From Candidatus Bathyarchaeota archaeon (GTDB lineage: Archaea; Thermoproteota; Bathyarchaeia; TCS64): DNA of 64,000 nt. Numbering within the stretch: position 1 is the stretch's first letter; the number at the start of each line of letters is the position of its first letter. Both the position numbers and the translations under genes were made by a program. Location: NCBI GenBank assembly GCA_026014815.1, contig JAOZHP010000041.1, positions 1 through 64,000 of the forward strand, given 5' to 3'. This document shows positions 1 through 7,317 of the stretch, piece by piece. The notes under the pieces are model-generated. The model ran no database searches. It saw nothing but the letters and a program-made list of their open reading frames with translations, and had not been told where the DNA came from.

Positions 1-53
1 AGGAAAAAGGCTGTGACACTTTGTCATTATTCTACAATCTATTCAAGTCAGGA

Positions 54-240
54 ATGAAAATGACTGGAAGCCACGATTTCAGGATATCCGCTGAAATGAC
101 CAGCTACAAGGTGCTTGCGGTGGTGGTCTGAAACGTTTAAGCACACTTTCGGATGGCTGCTGGTGATCACGACAGTCGCCATCGCCGTCTACACAATCTA
201 CCTGAGCATACGCCTGAAACCTAAAACAGAGAAGGAATGA
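54..240 (+). pseudogene. possible frameshifted small membrane protein
   Basis: From ATG at 54 one frame reads MKMTGSHDFRIS and on to VLAVVV before a TGA near 130. Another frame then continues with a hydrophobic stretch GWLLVITTVAIAVYTIYLSI and a charged tail ending at TGA 238-240. Together they resemble a short single-pass membrane protein interrupted by one frameshift. I recognise no family. It could equally be two unrelated fragments at the edge of the window. Confidence 0.2.
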
Positions 241-254
241 GATGTTCAGAAAAG

Positions 255-303
255 CCACGGCACGGAGCCGTGGAGGCGAGAGCTGCCTTGCCCCTGGACG
301 GGG
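255..303. other. two adjacent hairpins, function unknown
   Basis: CCACGGC (255-261) pairs perfectly with GCCGTGG (267-273) around the loop ACGGA. Shortly downstream CCCC (291-294) can pair with GGGG (300-303). No T-run follows, so this is not an obvious terminator. It may be a structured RNA or part of a lost mobile element. Nothing else recognisable lies between 241 and 425. Confidence 0.3.
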
Positions 304-440
304 GAGTAAAGAGCCGACAATCACAAAGGAGATGATGAAAACTGGTTGAGAAAATTGAGGAAGGGCTGGACCACCCTGAAGGCTGCCCTCGTCGTCGACG
401 TGAAAAGCCTAGAGGGTATGAAGTGGGGAGGTGAGACACG

Positions 441-647
441 GTGAAGAGAATAATTATCACAGGTTGGAGGACTCTGCTGAGATGCAATGAGTGCGGAAAC
501 GAGCATGAATCCGGAGCTTATGGAATGTGGAGTATAGATTCCTCCACACCATCACCATGCCAAGTCTGTAAGAAGTCCACTAATCATACAGTGGTAGGCA
601 TGATAGCCGATGTCACTGATTATGATGAGTACAAAGCAGAGGTGTAA
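441..647 (+). CDS. small CxxC...CxxC zinc-ribbon-like protein
   Basis: 68 residues starting at GTG 441, with a near-ideal Shine-Dalgarno GGAGGTGA at 427-434. The sequence holds two CxxC pairs (CNEC near residue 15 and CQVC near residue 40) about 25 residues apart, as in a small rubredoxin- or zinc-ribbon-like fold. Its 3' end carries the ribosome-binding site of the next gene and stops a few bases before that gene's likely GTG start, so the two are probably co-transcribed. The function is unknown; a metal-binding accessory role is only a guess. Confidence 0.55.
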   Translation: MKRIIITGWRTLLRCNECGNEHESGAYGMWSIDSSTPSPCQVCKKSTNHTVVGMIADVTDYDEYKAEV

Positions 648-651
648 GATA

Positions 652-1557
652 GTGTCACCTCGAAAGCTTCACGTTGCCGCCGCGCAGATCGGTCCCATAT
701 ACGAGAACGAGCCCCGGGAGAAAGTGGTGGAACGCCTCATAGACCTTATGGAGGAAGCCGCTAGGAGGAAAGCCCAGCTCGTCTGTTATCCGGAGTGCGC
801 TTTATCCACCTTCTTCCCGCGGATGCTACTGACGGAGGAAGAGCTTCTAAAATACTTCGAGAGGTCCATGCCAAGCCCCACCACGCAGCCCCTCTTTGAC
901 AGGGCCAAAGACCTAGGCATAGGATTCTACCTGGGGTACGCTGAGTTCAGCGAAGACGGCAGGTACAACACCTCTATACTCGTTGACCCTGAAGGCCATA
1001 TCATAGGGAAGTACAAGAAGGCTCACATCCCGGGGACCGCGGAGCCTGTGCCTGGTCAAAGGTTCCAGCATCTGGAGAGGAGATACTTCAAGGAGGGAGA
1101 CACAGGGTTCAAGGTGTGGGACGCTTTCGGCTGCAGAATCGGCATGGCCATCTGCAACGACAGACGGTGGCCCGAGACCTGGCGGTGCATGGGGATTCAG
1201 GGAGTGGAACTGGTCATAGTCGGCTGGAACACGCCCTTGACCCACTACAGGAAGGCGAAGTCGTACAGCAGGCTGGCGGAGTTCCACAACAAGCTGTCAA
1301 TGCAGGCCGGGTGCTACCAGAATGGCACATGGGCGGTGGGTGTCGCTCACTGCGGAGAGGAGGAGCCAGGCTACGTGCTCATGGGTCAGAGCATGATCGT
1401 CTCGCCGCTTGGCGAGGTCATCGCCATGTCCTACGCCAACGAGGACGACCTCATAGACTCCGTGATAGACCTGGAACTCTGTAGGGAAATCAAGGAAGGG
1501 GTATTCAACCTTGAGCTATACCGTCGCCCTGAACTATACAAATTGATAGTAAAGTGA
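652..1557 (+). CDS. carbon-nitrogen hydrolase, N-carbamoyl-D-amino-acid hydrolase-like
   Basis: Nitrilase-superfamily enzyme with the Glu-Lys-Cys triad visible: Glu48 in VCYPECA, a Lys near 123 in GKYKKAHIPG, and the nucleophile Cys near 170 in GMAICNDRRWPETWR. The CNDRRWPE context is characteristic of D-carbamoylases (N-carbamoyl-D-amino acid to D-amino acid plus CO2 and NH3), so that activity or a close amidase is likely. I prefer GTG 652, because AGAGGTG at 638-644 is well spaced from it and the conserved fold begins at residue 5. The frame is open back to ATG 610, which would add 14 residues overlapping the previous gene. Cytosolic; fits the hydantoin and D-amino-acid theme of the window. 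Confidence 0.8.
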   Translation: MSPRKLHVAAAQIGPIYENEPREKVVERLIDLMEEAARRKAQLVCYPECALSTFFPRMLLTEEELLKYFERSMPSPTTQPLFDRAKDLGIGFYLGYAEFSEDGRYNTSILVDPEGHIIGKYKKAHIPGTAEPVPGQRFQHLERRYFKEGDTGFKVWDAFGCRIGMAICNDRRWPETWRCMGIQGVELVIVGWNTPLTHYRKAKSYSRLAEFHNKLSMQAGCYQNGTWAVGVAHCGEEEPGYVLMGQSMIVSPLGEVIAMSYANEDDLIDSVIDLELCREIKEGVFNLELYRRPELYKLIVK

Positions 1558-1561
1558 AGTC

Positions 1562-1852
1562 ATGGGCACTTTAAGTTTAGGCAACGCCGTGTACAGCAAA
1601 AAAGACGAAGACTTCTGCGAGCAGCGTAGCAGGGAGAACCTCGTAGAGACATATCGGGAAGAGCTCCACAAGGTCATCGAAGGCCATAACTGCGTAGATT
1701 TTTTGCCCCACCGCGTAAGGCGGCGGATGAGGAAGGAGGGCATACTCAAGAAGTTCGGAAGCAAGTACATCGTCACTCAGCTGGGCAGGGAGATACTAAA
1801 CGAAGAGGCGAGCAACCGGCTCGTCCAATCACGCGGTGGTGGGGAGGGCTAG
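1562..1852 (+). CDS. small basic protein, possible winged-helix
   Basis: 96 residues. The C-terminal half (CVDFLPHRVRRRMRKEGIL then KKFGSKYIVTQLGREIL) has the helix, basic turn, strand and Leu pattern of a winged helix followed by a closing helix, so DNA binding is possible. The gene begins 4 bases after the nitrilase stop and may be co-transcribed with it. The last codons, rich in glycine, run into an imperfect repeat of the sequence found beyond the adenosine deaminase gene. No firm family assignment. Confidence 0.45.
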   Translation: MGTLSLGNAVYSKKDEDFCEQRSRENLVETYREELHKVIEGHNCVDFLPHRVRRRMRKEGILKKFGSKYIVTQLGREILNEEASNRLVQSRGGGEG

Positions 1853-1900
1853 AGGCCTAATGGAGCCTTCGGATTCTGGATATCGGGGTAATCGTTGCAG
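1843..1900. repeat. imperfect direct repeat A: remnant of an adenosine-deaminase gene 3' end
   Basis: This stretch matches 2662-2718 at roughly 80 percent by eye (shared blocks ggctag, taatggag, cttcggat, taatcgtt). The second copy is the stop codon, last codons and downstream flank of the deaminase gene on the minus strand. Copy A therefore looks like a stranded 3' end of a related gene. The two copies flank the TBP gene. Confidence 0.6.
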
Positions 1901-2014
1901 GGAGAGAAACGTTCATAGCCCGGCCAGGTGGGTTCTTCTACTCCCGGGGATTAACCACCCTTGTTCTAGGGCCGGCAACACTCCCCACCCCACATCAAAA
2001 CCCGGTATGTAAAA

Positions 2015-2617
2015 ATGAAGATAAGGGCTAACAAGTACAACGTTGTGATCCAGAACGTCGTGGCTACGGCGTCCCTAGGAACCAAGATAGATCTAATAGC
2101 AATAATGAAGTTCTTCGGGAACATCGAGTACAGGTACAAGAAGTTTCCCGGCCGAATCTTCAGGACCGCCGAGTATAGACCAAATAAGTTTCCCGGCCTA
2201 GTCTTTCGGCTGAAAAGACCGAAGACAGCCACACTGATATTCTCCACGGGGAAGATGGTGTGCACGGGTGCCAAGTCGGCGAAGCTGGCTAGGAGAGCAG
2301 TGAGGAAGGTGGTGAAGGAGCTAAAGAAGGCGGGCTTCATAATACCGGGAAATACAGACATAGTCATCCAGAACATGGTGGCCTCCGCGCATCTAGGCGG
2401 TGGCGCTGACCTGGAGGCGGCGGCTGATATATTGGACGTGATGTATGAGCCTGAGCAGTTCCCGGGCGCCGTCTACAGGATGGATGAGCCTAAGGTTGTC
2501 ATACTGATATTCTCCTCGGGAAGTCTCGTTATAACTGGTGCGAAGAGTGAGGAACAGGTCCACGAGGCCGCAGAGAAAATTCATGGAATACTATTGGAAG
2601 ACGGGTTAATCTATTAG
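2015..2617 (+). CDS. tbp: TATA-box-binding protein with duplicated stirrup segment in repeat 1
   Basis: General transcription factor of archaea: the saddle-shaped protein binds the TATA box and recruits TFB and RNA polymerase. Two imperfect direct repeats are evident. Repeat 1 runs from about residue 8, with TATLIFSTGKMVCTGAKS; repeat 2 begins IVIQNMVASAHLGG, followed by PEQFPGAVYRMDEPK and LIFSSGSLVITGAKS. Repeat 1 carries an extra 15 residues: EYRYKKFPGRIFR (38-50) is followed by EYRPNKFPGLVFR (53-65). This doubles the FPG element that bears an intercalating Phe in known TBPs. At 200 residues it is longer than the usual 180-190. It starts at ATG 2015 with no clear Shine-Dalgarno. It may be an active paralogue with altered specificity or a diverging copy. 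Confidence 0.93.
   Translation: MKIRANKYNVVIQNVVATASLGTKIDLIAIMKFFGNIEYRYKKFPGRIFRTAEYRPNKFPGLVFRLKRPKTATLIFSTGKMVCTGAKSAKLARRAVRKVVKELKKAGFIIPGNTDIVIQNMVASAHLGGGADLEAAADILDVMYEPEQFPGAVYRMDEPKVVILIFSSGSLVITGAKSEEQVHEAAEKIHGILLEDGLIY
2126..2209 (+). repeat. 45-base tandem duplication inside tbp
   Basis: Units 2126-2164 and 2171-2209 encode EYRxxKFPGxxFR twice. They agree at 29 of 39 bases, including a 13-base perfect core aagtttcccggcc. The period of 45 bases keeps the frame. The divergence between copies, mostly at variable residues, suggests the duplication is not brand-new and has been kept in frame. Confidence 0.8.
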
Positions 2618-2661
2618 TATATTCACACGTAAGGCTTAAGGTGTGATGCTCACCATGGTTT

Positions 2662-2718
2662 GGGGGGAAGGCTAGGGATCTAATGGAGTCTTCGGATCCT
2701 TGATACCGCGTAATCGTT
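2662..2718. repeat. imperfect direct repeat B: 3' end of the adenosine deaminase gene
   Basis: Partner of the copy at 1843-1900. It comprises the deaminase stop codon region and last codons (NDYAVSRIRRLH on the minus strand) plus about 20 bases beyond the stop. Together the two copies bracket tbp in direct orientation. Confidence 0.6.
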
Positions 2719-3735
2719 CAGTGCTTTGATGTACCTGTCTTTTGATTCCTGTGGCAGCCAGCTTCCCTCAAAGGCGTTCCTCATGAAGCTTAATAGGTCC
2801 TCCTTGGTGTAGCCGCTCCCCTCGACCGCTCCTATCAGGGTCTGGTTCATGTAGCCTGAGGTGAACTCCGCGGGGTCGTCGGTGTTCAGGGTCACCTTTA
2901 GCCCCATGTCGTACATCTTCCTGATCCTCTCAAGGTCGCGTGGCTCAGGGTATGGGCTCCTCCATGTGGGGCAGGCTGTCAGTGTGATGTCCCTCTTGAT
3001 CAGCTCTTTAACCAGCTCCGGGTCCTCTATGCTGTTGACGCCGTGGTCTATCCGGTCTGTTTTGAGCAGGTCGATGCACTCCCATATGTGCTCCACTGAG
3101 TCTTCTTGGTCAACGTCGCAGTGTGCGGTGACCCTGTAACCTTGCTTCCTCGCCTTCATGTAGACCTCTGTGTACTTGCTGGGCGGGTTGTCCTTCTCAT
3201 ATGAGTCAAGCCCGAGCCCCGTGATCAGGTGCCTGTAGGGGTATGCCTGCTCCATCATCTCCCATGCGCTCTCTACGGTGCGCTCCCTGTTGATGCACAT
3301 TATGAGGTTCGCCTCGACGCCAAAGTCCTTGTATCCGTCCTTTCTGCCCTCGTCGATGCCTTGTATCATGTCATAGAATGAGATGCCCCGCTCGGTGTGG
3401 AACTGGGGGTCAAACTTGATCTCCACGTAGACCACGTTGTTCTCCCTGCATGTGCGGAGGAACTCGTATGTGACCTCGTAAAAGTCCTCCCTTGTCTTGA
3501 TGACGCTGACGAACAGGTAGTGGAGGTCGAGGAAGCTCACCAGACCGACTGTCCTGTTATTGAGGGCGTTCTCAACGTCCTTGACGGTCTTAAATGGATA
3601 ATCTAGACCATTTCTTGCTGCGAGTTTCAGTACGGTCTCGGGGCCAAGCGTGCCCTCAAGGTGTACGTGTAACTCGGCTTTAGGTAATCCCTCGATGAAA
3701 TCACGCATATCGTCTGAAATTATGGTCATTTCCAT
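2680..3735 (-). CDS. add: adenosine/adenine deaminase family protein
   Basis: 351 residues, normal length for metal-dependent purine deaminases. Seen: the N-terminal metal motif HVHLEG (PKAELHVHLEGTLG), the metal His in RVTAHCDV, the His in DRIDHGVNSIED, and the metal Asp pair in VTLNTDDPAEF. The usual HAGE, whose Glu is the proton donor, is replaced by HCDVDQED, so either a nearby Glu takes over or the substrate differs. The likely reaction is hydrolytic deamination of adenosine, adenine or a modified purine in the cytosol. ATG 3735 is followed by a second in-frame ATG two codons later. The promoter and start region is duplicated at 6932-7058 and the 3' end at 1843-1900. Confidence 0.82.
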   Translation of the reverse strand: MEMTIISDDMRDFIEGLPKAELHVHLEGTLGPETVLKLAARNGLDYPFKTVKDVENALNNRTVGLVSFLDLHYLFVSVIKTREDFYEVTYEFLRTCRENNVVYVEIKFDPQFHTERGISFYDMIQGIDEGRKDGYKDFGVEANLIMCINRERTVESAWEMMEQAYPYRHLITGLGLDSYEKDNPPSKYTEVYMKARKQGYRVTAHCDVDQEDSVEHIWECIDLLKTDRIDHGVNSIEDPELVKELIKRDITLTACPTWRSPYPEPRDLERIRKMYDMGLKVTLNTDDPAEFTSGYMNQTLIGAVEGSGYTKEDLLSFMRNAFEGSWLPQESKDRYIKALNDYAVSRIRRLH

Positions 3736-3850
3736 GAATGACCCTGCAACTCAATATTTGAGGACTTTGATTGTCCTTGGTTTTCAGCCAACGGGCTCAA
3801 GATTTCGTTGAGGCTTGCCTTACAACCCAGATCCGCTCACAGCCCTGCTT
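3724..3850. repeat. 127-bp direct repeat R1 (deaminase start and promoter region)
   Basis: 127 bases that match 6932-7058 at 119 positions by my count (about 94 percent), in the same orientation and without gaps. R1 includes the first codons of the deaminase gene on the minus strand and about 115 bases upstream, including an AT-rich TATA-like element near 3752-3765. Similarity stops sharply at 3850. Confidence 0.9.
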
Positions 3851-3908
3851 CGCGCACCAGCCCGTTGCTAAATTGCATCTATGAATCATTGTTCTTCACC
3901 ATCCAAAC

Positions 3909-4157
3909 GTGGCTATCGACATAGCTTTCGCGTGCGCCGCGTTCAAGAGTGAGGCCGTCGTCTTTGAGCGTGATCATTTGCTATTCGACAACATTGTGTG
4001 CAGAAGGATCAACGATCCAGCCATCTTTCTCAAGGAATTCGAGGTTTCCGGACAATACAAAACAACTGATTGGATGATTGATCAGGTGGTGGGCATACTA
4101 AAATATCTTGGTAGAAGGGGGGAGGCCAAGAGAGCGATGAAGCTGAAGCGGGGATGA
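3909..4157 (+). pseudogene. fragment resembling the C-terminal half of a PIN-domain protein
   Basis: An open frame from GTG 3909 reads AIDIAFACAAFKSEAVVFER then DHLLFDNI, matching the D..IA..A......V..RD..F pattern of the C-terminal half of PIN ribonucleases. The N-terminal acidic residues are absent and the upstream 60 bases do not supply them. It sits between repeat R1 and the first tRNA-Gln copy, in a patchwork of duplicated and broken sequence. Most likely a toxin remnant. An intact short protein is possible but less likely. Confidence 0.35.
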
Positions 4158-4194
4158 GCTTAGTGCTGAGTATCTGGTGATGAGGACTAGGAAA

Positions 4195-4270
4195 TGGTAG
4201 CCCGGGTGAGATTCGAACTCGCGTCGGAGGGTCCAAAGCCCTCTATCCTTGTCCGCTAGATGCCCGGGCT
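4195..4270 (-). tRNA. tRNA-Gln(UUG), copy 1, degenerate
   Basis: Acceptor AGCCCGG pairs with CCGGGCT, then discriminator A and encoded CCA (4195-4197). The anticodon stem GAGGG/CCCTC encloses loop CTTTGGA, giving anticodon TTG (Gln). Compared with the second copy at 6677-6752 it has GC instead of TT after the acceptor stem (so no U8), a C-A mismatch in the T stem (GCGAG against CTCAC), a weaker D stem, and no TATA box at the right distance upstream. It is probably a decaying or attachment-site copy. Confidence 0.7.
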
Positions 4271-4306
4271 CCAAGGCTATACACGCGCGCGAGGGAGAGG
4301 GCTGGG

Positions 4307-4525
4307 GTGGAGGCGGATCTGTACGAGACCTTTGGGCCGTTGATTGACGTGAGGGAGGGCTCTAGGATAGGGTTTCTGGTTTGGAGGATCGCCGGGTCGG
4401 TGATGTTGGGGCTGTCCGGGGTGCTGGGGCTCGACAAGGGGGGAGGAACGATCTTAGGGACTGGGGTGGGATACGGGATTTTGCGCACAGGTTCGCCGAG
4501 TCCCTGCGCGAATAGCTCAGAGTGA
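4307..4525 (+). CDS. uncharacterised short hydrophobic ORF next to tRNA-Gln
   Basis: 72 residues from GTG, GC-rich unlike the islet that follows. A hydrophobic glycine-rich middle (FLVWRIAGSVMLGLSGVLG) could be one membrane segment. There is no recognisable domain and no clear ribosome-binding site. It may be the truncated start of a gene cut by whatever inserted downstream, because composition changes abruptly to AT-rich at about 4530. It could also be a chance frame. Confidence 0.25.
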   Translation: MEADLYETFGPLIDVREGSRIGFLVWRIAGSVMLGLSGVLGLDKGGGTILGTGVGYGILRTGSPSPCANSSE

Positions 4526-4605
4526 AACCAAATCTTCCGCCGAAGGATCTTTCTTCATCTCGTTAATCATTCCTAAAACTTTTACTAGTGTAATGAACTT
4601 GATTA

Positions 4606-5346
4606 ATGGTCGTGAATTTATTGGGGGAAGTTGGTGTAGCAAGACTTCTTTCAATGTTTCAAGGATATCCTTGGCTTGTAATTAAAATTGGAATATTAGA
4701 AAAAGTGTTATCTGATGAAGATTATTTTAAAATAGGCGACAATTATGAACGCGAAAATAGATTATTAAAAGAAATGATTAAATTAGAGATTATGGTCACC
4801 ACTGTTCATTTTGCTGAAGTATTTGCAGCTAATTTGTTGTCTTTAAGTAGATATGAAAAAACATATCATAAAAAACTATTAGAATATAATACCGGAGAAA
4901 TTAAGGATTTTTATGACAGCATTAATGTGAAGTCTAATGATTATGTAGCAAAATTATTGTGTTATCCTGATTTAGATCAATTAGACAGCGTAATGTTAAA
5001 CGAAGTGGTTGAATCGTGTAACTTAGTAAAAAATTTTCTAACAGAAATAGGTAAATATTATTTGGATAATTTACAAATATATAATTCTTATAAACATGGA
5101 TTTAGAATAGGAATTGCTGAAGGTTCGAATGAAAATGGCACTAATCCAAGAATGCAATTAATTTATCCAATGAGCACAAAAAATTTAGCGGAAGTCACAA
5201 TCAGATTAGGATTAGAAATAAAGAAAGAATCAAGTTATTGTTTTAAAATGTACGATATTTTAAATAATGTTGTAAAGACATTTTCTCAAAGATTCTTAGA
5301 TGAAAAATCAGAGTTTAATGTAACGGTATGGCGTTTAAGAGAATAA
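4606..5346 (+). CDS. hypothetical islet protein, possibly HEPN-like
   Basis: 246 residues, mostly helical by composition, with very AT-rich codon use (AAT, ATA, TTA) unlike its neighbours, which suggests transfer. Near residue 165 the motif IYNSYKHGFRIG resembles the NxxKHG signature of some HEPN-like helical-bundle proteins found in defence loci. The catalytic RxxxxH of classical HEPN RNases is not evident. It faces the AlbA_2 gene across about 120 bases (convergent), and both lie between the two tRNA-Gln copies. The function is unknown; a defence role is inferred from neighbourhood only. Confidence 0.6.
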   Translation: MVVNLLGEVGVARLLSMFQGYPWLVIKIGILEKVLSDEDYFKIGDNYERENRLLKEMIKLEIMVTTVHFAEVFAANLLSLSRYEKTYHKKLLEYNTGEIKDFYDSINVKSNDYVAKLLCYPDLDQLDSVMLNEVVESCNLVKNFLTEIGKYYLDNLQIYNSYKHGFRIGIAEGSNENGTNPRMQLIYPMSTKNLAEVTIRLGLEIKKESSYCFKMYDILNNVVKTFSQRFLDEKSEFNVTVWRLRE

Positions 5347-5469
5347 ACTTGGCATATTGTAGCCAAATAACTACGCGAGTACTTGAAATCTAAAGGGAAT
5401 CGAGTTCTCTTCGAAGCGTCCACAATTCTCCTTGAGAAAAATGTATTGGCCTTATCCTTTCGTTAAAAA

Positions 5470-6639
5470 TCAATGACCAACCCATTTTCCTTCTTCATCG
5501 TAATTCATACATCTAGGCCATCCTGCTGCATTCCACACTGTTTCAAAAATTAGTTTTAAATATTCTACAGGGTTAGCATCATAGCTTTCTAACATTATTT
5601 CAGGTATTATGAGATTATCTCTGTCTATCGGAGATACCTTTCTAGATACGAATCTAAATCGATCAACCACCAGCTCAAATCCGTTAACCCCAAGAAAACT
5701 AATCATAATTAGAATTGGTGGCTCAACCCTCATCTTTTCTTGAAATGTGAGAAAAGAGGGTATTGCTTTTAGTAATTCTCTTTCATAAGCCACACTGGGT
5801 ATTGCACCATCACTAAGAAGAAGAGTTTCAACTGCTTCAAAAATTCCATTTCTATAAACTTGGAGATATGTGCGTACGGTATTAGAATTACGGGACTGGG
5901 AATAGGTTAGGAACCCATCGAAATTATATCTTCCACTACAACCTGAGGCGTACATTGGCATTGGGTACGATTTAGCAATTGGAGTGAGATCATATGATAT
6001 GGGTGAGCTAAAGGCACTAAGAGGTACTAAATGTAATACGATTTTTGGTACATCTCCAACACGAATAGGAGTTTCACCAGCTAAAACCTTACTAAGACGT
6101 TCCAACCGAAACGCCCTAATTTGTTCAGGAATAGTTTGTGAAAAGTTAAATAAATTTCTAATTTCTGAAACGTCAAGTTGATATTTACCCGCAGAGTTTC
6201 TTGAATAAAATCTTGAAAGATTATCGAATGTCACCATATGAGGCGACATCCAACTTTTTGGGATTCTTATTATGATAACCACGTTCGGTATCTGTAGTGA
6301 TACACTAATCGTCTTTATCCCAGGAATTCTTGGCTCAATGCCTGATTGTAACATACTTTCAAGACGTAAAATTTCAGCATCAACATCAGCAACATGCAAA
6401 CCAGAGATATCTATGGGAACTCCCTTTTTTGTTTCAATTCCATAAAGTATGTCGCCTCCAACAGCATTCGCAAAAGATGAAATATCCGATAAAAATTCTC
6501 TCTTTTGTGCATTTGAGTATCCAGGCAAGATTTTTTTATATTCAATTTTCTTATTTTCTCTAACTTGATTAGTGACTAATTGTTGAAGATCAGTTTCAAC
6601 AATTTTATCTAATGTTTTAACACCTAGCGACATATCCAT
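5470..6639 (-). CDS. Schlafen AlbA_2 domain protein
   Basis: 389 residues. Residues about 25-165 match the Schlafen AlbA_2 domain (PF04326): E..KIEYKK, then SDISSFANAVGGDILYGIE, then later IIIRIPKSW and FYSRNSAGKYQLDVSEIR. This domain is divergent-AlbA nucleic-acid binding and, in some relatives, nucleolytic. The C-terminal 220 residues are unassigned. The usual ATP-dependent or winged-helix extensions are not obvious. AT-rich codon use and location between two tRNA-Gln copies point to a horizontally acquired defence or regulatory gene. Confidence 0.75.
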   Translation of the reverse strand: MDMSLGVKTLDKIVETDLQQLVTNQVRENKKIEYKKILPGYSNAQKREFLSDISSFANAVGGDILYGIETKKGVPIDISGLHVADVDAEILRLESMLQSGIEPRIPGIKTISVSLQIPNVVIIIRIPKSWMSPHMVTFDNLSRFYSRNSAGKYQLDVSEIRNLFNFSQTIPEQIRAFRLERLSKVLAGETPIRVGDVPKIVLHLVPLSAFSSPISYDLTPIAKSYPMPMYASGCSGRYNFDGFLTYSQSRNSNTVRTYLQVYRNGIFEAVETLLLSDGAIPSVAYERELLKAIPSFLTFQEKMRVEPPILIMISFLGVNGFELVVDRFRFVSRKVSPIDRDNLIIPEIMLESYDANPVEYLKLIFETVWNAAGWPRCMNYDEEGKWVGH

Positions 6640-6676
6640 ATAAAAAACGTTAAGGTATAATTAAAACTTCTAGGAT

Positions 6677-6752
6677 TGGTAGCCCGGGCGAGATTCGAAC
6701 TCGCGTCGGAGGGTCCAAAACCCTCTATTCTTGTCCGCTAGACAACCGGGCT
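6677..6752 (-). tRNA. tRNA-Gln(UUG), copy 2, intact
   Basis: Perfect 7-bp acceptor (AGCCCGG/CCGGGCT), D loop AGCGGACA, anticodon stem GAGGG/CCCTC with loop TTTTGGA (anticodon TTG), T stem GCGAG/CTCGC around TTCGAAT, discriminator A and encoded CCA (6677-6679). No intron. A TATA-like element lies 25-35 bases upstream. This is the copy likely to be functional. Confidence 0.92.
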
Positions 6753-6775
6753 CCAGAAACCATACAGGCCACGTC

Positions 6776-6789
6776 TCGATATAAATACA
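6776..6789 (-). promoter_or_regulatory. TATA box of tRNA-Gln copy 2
   Basis: On the minus strand the sequence reads GTGTATTTATATCG, centred about 30 bases before the tRNA 5' end at 6752, as expected of an archaeal tRNA promoter. Copy 1 lacks an equivalent. Confidence 0.6.
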
Positions 6790-6892
6790 CCCGATACGAC
6801 CATTCATCGATTGTGGATTCCTCTCAACCGATGTTAGCATACGCGGTAGAGCCAACGCGAACAATCCTAGTCAGGTTGTCCGGGTTGAGGTC

Positions 6893-7058
6893 CTGGAAGA
6901 GCGTCCACCCGATATCCCTCGATAAAATCACGGTCATTTCCATGAATGACCCCTCAACTCAATATATGAGAACTTTGATTATCCTTGGTTTTCAGCCAAC
7001 GGGCTCAAGGGTTCGTTGAGGGTTGCCTTACAACCCAGATCCGCTCACAGCCCTGCTT
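6893..7058. repeat. 127-bp direct repeat R2 plus stranded 5' end of a deaminase paralogue
   Basis: 6932-7058 matches R1 (3724-3850) at about 94 percent. Reading on the minus strand past the duplicated ATG (6947), the first 12 bases match the deaminase gene. After a gap of about 19 bases, the text GTGATTTTATCGAGGGAT matches deaminase codons for RDFIEG with one substitution. The fragment then diverges. R2 is thus a promoter and 5' remnant of a second deaminase gene. The rest of 6753-7317 shows no other gene. Confidence 0.75.
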
Positions 7059-7317
7059 TAAACACGCCTCACCTATCAGGAAACCACCCTCAAGAACACC
7101 TTAAACCCCGCCTCAAAGCCCCAAGATCCACGTATCTCACCATTATCCATTACCAGATCCACGGCTTACGCTGTTAGCCCACCCCACGCCTGCCCAACTG
7201 AACCAAGAGGGATAGGTCAAAGCAGCAAGCCACATGAGCCTGAGACAAATACGCGTACAATTCAGAGCTATCTAAGAAACATTAGAAGATGGGTAAAGAC
7301 AATTTATCTTTAAAAAA

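Larger units (their letters stand above)
4526..6676. mobile_element. AT-rich genomic islet between two tRNA-Gln copies
   Basis: Base composition drops sharply in GC from about 4530 to 6670 compared with both flanks. It holds two convergent genes, one with a Schlafen AlbA_2 domain. tRNA-Gln copies on both sides in the same orientation are typical of site-specific insertion at a tRNA gene. No integrase is present in the islet, so it would be a remnant or a non-autonomous cargo. Confidence 0.5.
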
